From assembly GCA_031289285.1 (NCBI GenBank), contig JAITPT010000032.1, forward strand, positions 1 to 7,571: a stretch of DNA of 7,571 nucleotides, given 5' to 3'. Source of the stretch: Puniceicoccales bacterium. Lineage in GTDB: Bacteria; Verrucomicrobiota; Verrucomicrobiia; Opitutales; UBA953. Under the pieces are notes generated by a model that searched no databases, had not been told where the DNA came from, and saw only the letters and a list, made by a program, of their open reading frames with translations. A program made the translations under genes and the position numbers. Shown here one piece after another: positions 1-5,484 of this stretch. Position 1 is the stretch's first letter. Each line of letters starts with the position of its first letter.

Positions 1-867
1 CTCGTGCCCGGCATCTCCTATCAATACTACTATATAAACAACAAAAGCGCGGCGCAAAAAGCCAAAGTCGAACTACTCGCCCCGATGCTCTCTCTACGCG
101 CCGAACGCAACACCGATACCATGCGCAGCGCATTGAGCATCGGTTACGAGACCAATCTCGACGACGTTTTCGACGCCAGCGAACGCAGTATCCACGCACT
201 CGGACACCCGACTGCCAACCTCACTCACGACATTATCCGCTACGAGTTTCGCCACTCGATGTTTATCGAACCGCTTCTGTTTGGAGAATCTTTTTACTCT
301 GGAGAAAACTGGCAACAATCCGCACGCGCTCACGAAATCGTTCTTAACTTTCGCGGACAGCAGACGATAAATAAAGACCCGCTTATCCCGCAAAAGAAAA
401 TGACACTCGGCGGCATGTTCACCGTGCGCGGCTATCCAGAGTCCCTCGTCTCGGGAGACAACGCCTACGTCGCCACCGCCGAATATCGCGTCCACCTCCC
501 ACGCCTCTTCCGCCCCTACAAAGCCTACGAAAAAGACGATAAAACACGCCTCGTTGGAGAAATGGCACCCGCCTATTTTGGAACACCTTTTAACTGGAGA
601 GCACCGACTCCCTACTCTATGCCCGACTGGGACATCGCCCTGTGCTTCTTCGGTGACTTCGGCCAAGCACGTATTAACCAAGCACTCTCTTGGGAACAAA
701 AAAAACAAACCCTCGCAAGTTTCGGAGTCGGCATAGAGTTCCAATTTAGCAGCTGGTTCAACGCCCGCTTAGACTACGGCGTAGTCGCCAACAAAGTAAC
801 CACAACCTACGAAACCGCAAACAGATACGACTCCGCAATTCACTTCACCGCCTCCTTCCTCTGGTAA
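1..867 (+). CDS. Outer-membrane beta-barrel translocator, ShlB/FhaC (TpsB, Omp85 superfamily) type, C-terminal part
   Basis: The reading frame is open from the left edge, so the gene is 5'-truncated; the GTG at base 4 is probably not its start. Visible residues are numbered from that GTG. The hallmark is LGGMFTVRGYPES at about residues 135-147, with the VRGY tetrapeptide of the Omp85/TpsB barrel lid loop (L6) at 141-144. Later motifs fit the same fold: a Phe-Gly-Asp-Phe-Gly stretch near 215-219, alternating strands around 238-260, and a C-terminal strand ending in Trp, as expected for BAM-dependent insertion. Family members sit in the outer membrane and export a TpsA adhesin or hemolysin partner, or act as related surface-assembly pores. 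POTRA domains and signal peptide would lie upstream of the window, and no partner gene is visible downstream. BamA or a TamA-like protein is an alternative; the short barrel and motif context favour TpsB. Confidence in the superfamily is high, in the exact subfamily moderate. Confidence 0.82.
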   Translation, partial: LVPGISYQYYYINNKSAAQKAKVELLAPMLSLRAERNTDTMRSALSIGYETNLDDVFDASERSIHALGHPTANLTHDIIRYEFRHSMFIEPLLFGESFYSGENWQQSARAHEIVLNFRGQQTINKDPLIPQKKMTLGGMFTVRGYPESLVSGDNAYVATAEYRVHLPRLFRPYKAYEKDDKTRLVGEMAPAYFGTPFNWRAPTPYSMPDWDIALCFFGDFGQARINQALSWEQKKQTLASFGVGIEFQFSSWFNARLDYGVVANKVTTTYETANRYDSAIHFTASFLW

Positions 868-920
868 GGAAAAAGACGCGAAAAAACGCCGTCGCACTCA
901 TTTCTTTAGCCGCCCGTTTT

Positions 921-946
921 CACTTCACTCTTTTTACTTCTTCTTT
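921..946 (+). promoter_or_regulatory. Pyrimidine-rich, Shine-Dalgarno-free leader of the channel gene
   Basis: The 26 bases before the ATG at 947 are all C or T except for three A residues. There is no GGAGG-like sequence at the usual distance. The ACTCTTTTTA at 927-936 resembles the boxes upstream of the PAAR gene. The start at 947 is chosen because the encoded protein then begins just before the first membrane segment. The role of this tract (initiation enhancer, promoter part or neither) is inference. Confidence 0.35.
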
Positions 947-1855
947 ATGCCGATATTCAAACAGTTTTGCCAACGCCTGACAACAAGCCGCCCGTTCGAG
1001 CTTGTTATCATGCTTGTTATCATTGTTAACACCGTTCTCATCGGTCTTGACCCCTTGGAGCGTGTGTATTCGCTCTGGATAATTCAGCGTATCGCGCTGG
1101 CTGTCTTTACGGCGGAAATCTTGCTACGCTTTATCGGAAGAAAAAGCATCAAATCCTTTTTCACCGACGGCTGGAATCTCTTCGACCTCACACTGGTTCT
1201 TGTCGGATGGATGCCGGAAATGATTTTTGAGGGAAGCCAACAAATGATTATCTTCCGCTCCATTCGCGCTATCCGCGTGCTGCGCCTCCTGCGCGTCACA
1301 ACCGAACTCAGAATGATTTCCATCGCACTCCTAAAATCCTTCCGTTCACTATTCTACAACGCCATCTTCTTCTTCTCCTTTATGTATCTCTTCGCCATCT
1401 TGGGGACGATACTCTTCAAACTCCCCGAAAAGGAAGACTTCATAAAACAAAAGATGGAGGAGAAAACGACAGAACCCCTCAAAACGCCAGAAGAGAAACG
1501 CAAGTTCTACGAAGCGCAATACGACGCCTTTGTTAAAGAAGACCCCAACGGCTACGCCGGAATTGACCCCTTCGGCACCGTGCCAGAAGCGATGTTCTCC
1601 CTCTTCCGCGTCTCCACGGGCGACGACTGGACTGTCATCCGCTATAGCTCACAAAAAGCGTATAAATATGGGCTTATCCACGCGGGCGACAAAGCCATCA
1701 CCGCCTACCACGTCACGTGGTTCACACTTTCCGTCTTCCTAATTCTGAACCTGCTCCTCGGCGCGATTGTCAACAATTGCGAAACAGCGATGGAGGAGAT
1801 TAAGAAGAAAAAAGAAGAAGAGGAAAAGGAAGAAACAAAACAACAAACCGCGTGA
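947..1855 (+). CDS. Voltage-gated cation channel subunit, bacterial Nav/Cav type with TGDDW filter
   Basis: This 302-residue protein has the six-segment layout of a NaChBac-like subunit, which assembles as a tetramer in the inner membrane (Ion_trans family). S1 is about 17-34, S2 45-63 (acidic E57), S3 76-93 (WNLFD, D80), and S4 101-118 carries five Arg at every third place (R104, R107, R110, R113, R116), a complete voltage sensor. S5 is about 137-157, the pore helix 211-222, the filter 223-228 (STGDDW), and S6 251-278 (NLLLGAIVNN). A Lys/Glu-rich tail (279-298) probably forms the C-terminal coiled coil seen in bacterial Nav channels. Two points are odd. The filter has Asp-Asp before Trp where NaChBac has Glu-Ser, which suggests Ca2+ selectivity. 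The S5-to-pore turret is about 50 residues and highly charged (158-210). It lies 79 bases after the outer-membrane gene and 44 bases before the next gene; functional linkage is unknown. Confidence 0.9.
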   Translation: MPIFKQFCQRLTTSRPFELVIMLVIIVNTVLIGLDPLERVYSLWIIQRIALAVFTAEILLRFIGRKSIKSFFTDGWNLFDLTLVLVGWMPEMIFEGSQQMIIFRSIRAIRVLRLLRVTTELRMISIALLKSFRSLFYNAIFFFSFMYLFAILGTILFKLPEKEDFIKQKMEEKTTEPLKTPEEKRKFYEAQYDAFVKEDPNGYAGIDPFGTVPEAMFSLFRVSTGDDWTVIRYSSQKAYKYGLIHAGDKAITAYHVTWFTLSVFLILNLLLGAIVNNCETAMEEIKKKKEEEEKEETKQQTA

Positions 1856-1899
1856 CGGCTACGCCGCCATATCACCACAAATAACAACACACCTTCATT

Positions 1900-3414
1900 A
1901 TGCTCTGGTTCAAAACACCCGTCCCATGCCTTTGTCCCTATAAAACAATGGGGAAACTTTGCGAACGCCCCGCGTTCAACTTGCCAGAGGGAATGGAAAT
2001 CCCCGCTGTGGATATGGGGAAAATCGAACCCATCGTGCTCGCCGCACCCGCCGCACCCGATTTTAAGTTTATACAAGAACAAAGTCTTCTCCTCGAAAAA
2101 ATCGGCGGCAGCCTTCCCGACGCAGCGGGCGCGGCGGGAGGTCTCTCCGGCGGGCTTGGAGGCGGCCTCTCCGGCGGCTTAAAAGCGGCAGGCGGCATCG
2201 GCGCAAGTTTTGCTGGCGGATTTGGTGGCGCAGAAGAGACACTCGCGCTTGCAGGCGGCGCGGGCAGCGGTAAATTACAAATCCCCGCCTCGCTCCAAAA
2301 TATGCCGCTTGACCAAATGCAACTCGGCAAAATTGCCTCCCTGCCAGCCGTCAATGCCCAAGTCCAAGCCGCCACCGGCATTCGCCTCGACGCCGCAAAT
2401 TTAACCGCCAAAGAGCAGGCCTCGCTCGACAGCTTACTCGGCGGCTCCGCCTCGCTGCCCAATCTACAAGCACCTCAACTCTCCGCAGAAACACAACAAT
2501 TTTATGCCTCTATAAATCAATTGCAAATGTGCGAAGCTAACACAGGTGTTGACTTCGCTTACGACGCCAAAGCAATCGCCCGCATGGAGAAAACAGCGCA
2601 ATCGCTCTCCGCCAGTTTCTCTAAGTTCCCTGCCTTTCCCGCTGCCGATTTAGCAGGTCTCGCGCAACTTAGCCAACTCGTCCAAATCTGCGGCTCGTTT
2701 GGCATAGACATCACCGACCCAGATGCCTTTGTAAAACTCCGCGAAGCCATCATTAACACCACCCAAAATATGCCCGCCGAACGCGCCTCAAAACCCCTCC
2801 CCGAACTCTCGCGCCTGATGGAAGCGCAGCAGGCAGAGTTCTCTGGCGCAGCAGCAAACCTACAAGGCCAAGCGGGCGCATGGGCTGCAGACGCACCCTC
2901 GCTCGCTGCACAAAAAGCCGCTGGCGCTGGTGCTGGCTTTCTCCCCGAAAACGCACTCGGCGGCGCAGGCGCAGGTGGCATAGGATTGGACGCAGCAGGA
3001 ATGGGCGCAGGCGCACCGCCCGATTGGAACGGCATCTCCGCAACACTCGCCGCAAAACGCGCCGAAATAAACGCCTCACAATTCTTCAAAGCCGACCTCG
3101 GCGGTCTCGACCCAGAAGCATTTTCGCAAAAAGTCTGCGTCCCCATGCAACGCGCCGCTGACGCCGCCGCCAACGCGCAAATCAATCTAACGCCCGAGCA
3201 AATCGCCATCTGCGGCTCTTACGCACAAGCACGGCAACTCACTCCCGCGCTGAAACTTATGCAAAACTTCGATGTCTCAAAATTAGACATGGCCCCGCTC
3301 GCCGATTTACCCGAAATCCCCGACGTCGCCCCCCTCTCCCTCTCCGCCTCCCTCGGCGAAACCACCGGAGGCATAAACAAATGGGAAAAATGCCCCCAAT
3401 GCACACTCGCATAA
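1900..3414 (+). CDS. Ala/Gly-rich protein of unknown function upstream of PAAR gene
   Basis: I do not recognise this 504-residue protein. It has no convincing signal peptide or membrane segment. The N terminus (1-21) is Cys/Pro-rich with C10, C12 and C21; the C terminus ends with a CPQC pair (C498, C501), so a metal site or disulfide between the ends is possible. Residues 74-123 are a Gly/Ala/Ser/Leu low-complexity stretch (GGLSGGLGGGLSGGL at 80-94), and 338-373 is a second Ala/Gly-rich linker. Between them lie amphipathic, probably helical segments (about 195-335 and 378-455), each with a short Cys motif (QMCEANTG at 209-216, QICGSFG at 262-268, AICGSYA at 436-442). The ATG at 1900 is used; the ATG at 1948 would drop C10 and C12. 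No Shine-Dalgarno sequence precedes either. Its place before a PAAR gene makes cargo or an accessory of a contractile injection system conceivable, but this is inference from adjacency only. Confidence 0.8.
   Translation: MLWFKTPVPCLCPYKTMGKLCERPAFNLPEGMEIPAVDMGKIEPIVLAAPAAPDFKFIQEQSLLLEKIGGSLPDAAGAAGGLSGGLGGGLSGGLKAAGGIGASFAGGFGGAEETLALAGGAGSGKLQIPASLQNMPLDQMQLGKIASLPAVNAQVQAATGIRLDAANLTAKEQASLDSLLGGSASLPNLQAPQLSAETQQFYASINQLQMCEANTGVDFAYDAKAIARMEKTAQSLSASFSKFPAFPAADLAGLAQLSQLVQICGSFGIDITDPDAFVKLREAIINTTQNMPAERASKPLPELSRLMEAQQAEFSGAAANLQGQAGAWAADAPSLAAQKAAGAGAGFLPENALGGAGAGGIGLDAAGMGAGAPPDWNGISATLAAKRAEINASQFFKADLGGLDPEAFSQKVCVPMQRAADAAANAQINLTPEQIAICGSYAQARQLTPALKLMQNFDVSKLDMAPLADLPEIPDVAPLSLSASLGETTGGINKWEKCPQCTLA
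2137..2180 (+). repeat. Short tandem direct repeat inside the Gly-rich segment
   Basis: Two near-identical units of about 21 and 23 bases, at 2137-2157 and 2158-2180, share the core CTCTCCGGCGG. They encode the peptide repeat Gly-Gly-Leu-Ser-Gly-Gly-Leu of the low-complexity region. This is a likely site of slippage-driven length change. Confidence 0.6.
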
Positions 3415-3454
3415 AAACCGTTTCCGCCACATCTTTTTCTGCACACTCTCCAAA

Positions 3455-3510
3455 ACTCTTTTAATACTCTTTAAGCACTCTCTAAACACACTATTAACAA
3501 ACTCTCTTAA
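3455..3510 (+). promoter_or_regulatory. Five phased ACTCTYTTAA boxes upstream of the PAAR gene
   Basis: Degenerate direct repeats start at 3455 (ACTCTTTTAA), 3466 (ACTCTTTAA), 3477 (ACTCTCTAA), 3490 (ACTATTAA) and 3501 (ACTCTCTTAA). Start-to-start spacings are 11, 11, 13 and 11 bases, close to one DNA turn. They fill the middle of the 118-base AT-rich gap between the Ala/Gly-rich gene and the PAAR gene, the longest gap between genes in the window. The repeats themselves are plain in the sequence. Their use as an operator array, bent DNA or promoter region is inference. No clear sigma-70 pair or hairpin-plus-T terminator is visible in this gap. Confidence 0.45.
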
Positions 3511-3532
3511 CCAACTTTTTTCTTCTACAAAT

Positions 3533-3823
3533 ATGCCACCCGCAGCTCGACTCACAGATATGCACGTTTGCCCAATGGTAACCGGCGTTGTCCCCCACGT
3601 TGGCGGTCCCATTGTCGGCCCCGGCAACCCCACCGTTCTAATCGGCAAACTCCCTGCCGTCACAATAGGCGACCAATGCGTCTGCGTCGGCCCGCCCGAC
3701 GTCATAGCCAAAGGCTCTGGCACTGTCCTAATCGGCAAAAAACCTGCCGCCCGCTTAGGCGACTCCACCGCCCACGGCGGCACCATCGTCCTCGGCTGCC
3801 CAACCGTAATAATCGGCGGATAA
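3533..3823 (+). CDS. Free-standing PAAR-repeat spike-tip protein
   Basis: This 96-residue protein is a minimal PAAR domain (PF05488 type). The name-giving PPAAR is at residues 2-6 and recurs as KPAAR at 70-74. Probable zinc ligands are H11, H22, H81 and C89, matching the three-His/one-Cys site known at the tip of the PAAR cone. Repeats of TVLIGK-like strands at 34-39, 64-69 and 91-96 reflect the three-fold pseudo-symmetry of the fold. Members sit on the VgrG trimer of a type VI secretion system, or the equivalent spike of an extracellular contractile injection system, sharpening it and often carrying effectors. Here there is no N- or C-terminal extension, so any cargo would be encoded separately. 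No VgrG, Hcp or baseplate gene is in view. The start is set by the leader AAATATGCC and by PPAAR following Met directly; no Shine-Dalgarno sequence is present. Confidence 0.93.
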   Translation: MPPAARLTDMHVCPMVTGVVPHVGGPIVGPGNPTVLIGKLPAVTIGDQCVCVGPPDVIAKGSGTVLIGKKPAARLGDSTAHGGTIVLGCPTVIIGG

Positions 3824-3870
3824 TTTTCTGCTCTCATGAACCCTTGTTCCTGAGCACACTCGTCCTCCCA

Positions 3871-5433
3871 ATGAACCGACTTCCCACAGGCATCCAATCC
3901 TTTCCGATACTCCGCGAAGACAATTGTATCTACGTGGATAAAACAGAAGTCATTCTCCGTCTCCTTGAAACAGGGAGCACCCTTTTCTTCTCGCGCCCGC
4001 GCCGTTTCGGAAAATCCCTCCTCGTGAGCACTCTCTGCGAACTCTTCAAAGGAAACAAAAAACTCTTTGAAGGCCTCGCTATTTACGACAAATGGGATTG
4101 GGACAAAAAACACCCCGTCGTGCGAATTGACTGGAGCAGTTTTGCCCACCGAACAATCCCCGCCGCCGAAGAGGGGCTGATGTATTGTCTGCGAAAAACA
4201 GCGCAAGAATACGGCGTCGAATTGACTTCTAAACTCGCCGCCAATGCACTCCAAGAATTGATAGGATGTCTCCACGAAAAAACAGGCGAAAGAGCGGTCG
4301 TCCTCGTTGATGAATACGATATGCCAATCATCAACGCACTGGGAAAACCCGACTTTGAAACACACCGCGAATTTCTTCACGACTTCTACGGACTCCTCAA
4401 AGGTGCTGGCGACCACCTGCGTTTCATCTTCTTCACGGGCGTCTCCAAGTTCGCAGGTCTCTCCGTTTTTTCAGGTCTCAATAATATAAGAGACGTGACA
4501 CTCGACCCCGCTCTCGCCACGCTTTGCGGCTACACAGACCAAGAGTTAAAAGAATACTTTCCCGAACATCTCGCCGCCGTCGCAAAAGAACAAAATATGC
4601 CCATCGAACAACTTTTGGAAAAAACTAAGTTCTGGTATAATGGATATTCGTGGGACGGGGAAACCTCCGTCTATAACTCATTCTCAATACTGCTTTTCCT
4701 TGGCGCAAAGTATTTTGATACGTGGTGGTTTGACACAGGAACACCTACTTTCTTAATCAAAATCTTGCTCGAAAAAAATGACATCGCCCCGTTTATGCAG
4801 CCTGTTATTGTGAACACGCTTGCATCGCGGACATTCAACGCCGAGGATTCCGACATCGTCTCTTTACTCTTCCAAACGGGCTATCTCACAATCAAAAAAA
4901 TAAAACGGGAATCCTTTCCAATAGAATACACACTTGATGTGCCAAACTTCGAGGTGCGTGATGCTTTTTTGACGTGGTTGCTAACCGCCTACAATGTCTC
5001 TTCTGTGTTGAAAACGCAGCAATTAGCGGTGCGCACAAAAAAGAGTATCCTTGCGGGCAATGTTGTCGAATTGGAAAGAGACTTGCGCGAAATGATAGCA
5101 GGCATTCCCTACAAACTTCACATCCCGCGTGAGGCCTATTATCACTCCTTGTTTCTTGTTTGGCTGAAATTGCTCGGCTTCGATATTCAGGGCGAATATC
5201 TCACAGATATTGGCCGCATTGACGCTGTATGGCGGCTCGGCGAACGGATGATACTTGTCGAAATCAAATGCGGACGACGTGAGGAAGATTCTGAAAAATT
5301 GCTCGCCGAAGCGATGAAGCAGATTAAGGAAAAGCATTATGCTGATGCCTTTGGCGGCATACAAAAAACAACTTGCCTCGCCATTGTTTACACCTACACA
5401 AACCGAAAACTCGCCTGCCGAATAGAGGCGTAG
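3871..5433 (+). CDS. AAA-ATPase-like protein with C-terminal PD-(D/E)XK nuclease domain (DUF1703 family)
   Basis: The 520-residue protein matches the AAA-ATPase_like/PDDEXK_9 architecture (PF09820 plus PF08011). The N-terminal signature is LPTGIQSF...DKT at 4-25. The Walker A-like element is SRPRRFGKSL at 41-50 (G47, K48), the family form lacking the usual first Gly. Walker B is VVLVDEYD at 143-150 (D147, E148), followed by FFTGVSKF at 187-194. The C-terminal domain keeps a plausible nuclease core: D451 in GRIDAVW, then E464 and K466 in ILVEIKCG, with Q484 and Y490 on the following helix. The family is widespread and often multicopy; its biological role is not settled, with nucleic-acid cleavage or mobile-element links proposed. 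The frame is open further upstream, back to 3568 over the PAAR gene, but that part is a shadow; ATG 3871 begins exactly where family similarity begins. The gene is more AT-rich than the 650-residue gene downstream (bases 4681-4740 are 42% GC), suggesting separate acquisition. Confidence 0.9.
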   Translation: MNRLPTGIQSFPILREDNCIYVDKTEVILRLLETGSTLFFSRPRRFGKSLLVSTLCELFKGNKKLFEGLAIYDKWDWDKKHPVVRIDWSSFAHRTIPAAEEGLMYCLRKTAQEYGVELTSKLAANALQELIGCLHEKTGERAVVLVDEYDMPIINALGKPDFETHREFLHDFYGLLKGAGDHLRFIFFTGVSKFAGLSVFSGLNNIRDVTLDPALATLCGYTDQELKEYFPEHLAAVAKEQNMPIEQLLEKTKFWYNGYSWDGETSVYNSFSILLFLGAKYFDTWWFDTGTPTFLIKILLEKNDIAPFMQPVIVNTLASRTFNAEDSDIVSLLFQTGYLTIKKIKRESFPIEYTLDVPNFEVRDAFLTWLLTAYNVSSVLKTQQLAVRTKKSILAGNVVELERDLREMIAGIPYKLHIPREAYYHSLFLVWLKLLGFDIQGEYLTDIGRIDAVWRLGERMILVEIKCGRREEDSEKLLAEAMKQIKEKHYADAFGGIQKTTCLAIVYTYTNRKLACRIEA

Positions 5434-5462
5434 ATTTTTTCCAAAACAAAACCATTTTCCCT

Positions 5463-5484
5463 CTCTCTTAACACCATTTCAAAT
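5463..5484 (+). promoter_or_regulatory. Shine-Dalgarno-free leader with a CTCTCTTAAC box
   Basis: CTCTCTTAAC at 5463-5472 is identical to bases 3502-3511 before the PAAR gene. The leader then runs through an A/T-rich stretch to AAATATGCC, again as at the PAAR start. No purine-rich ribosome-binding sequence is present. The match suggests shared control of the two genes, but a ten-base match in AT-rich DNA could be chance. Confidence 0.3.

Noticed and set aside
94..744. Minus-strand open frame of 216 codons opposite the outer-membrane gene
   Set aside because: The plus strand carries the diagnostic VRGY motif and a C-terminal barrel strand; the antisense frame is composition-driven.
1856..1866. 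Small hairpin CGGC-TAC-GCCG after the channel gene
   Set aside because: The stem is only four pairs and no T-tract follows, so it does not support a terminator.
3415..3532. CRISPR-like array before the PAAR gene
   Set aside because: The repeats are about 8-10 bases, degenerate, and separated by only one to four bases; there are no spacers or cas genes.
3836..3853. Five-codon minigene (Met-Asn-Pro-Cys-Ser) before the ATPase-nuclease gene
   Set aside because: It is too short to support as a leader peptide; no attenuator hairpins or codon run accompany it.
3568..3870. Upstream extension of the ATPase-nuclease frame over the PAAR gene
   Set aside because: The translation is Arg/Pro/His-rich shadow sequence; family similarity begins just after ATG 3871.
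3307..4416. Minus-strand open frame of 369 codons across the PAAR gene
   Set aside because: It runs opposite three genes on the plus strand, two with clear family motifs (PAAR, Walker A), and has no recognisable motif of its own.
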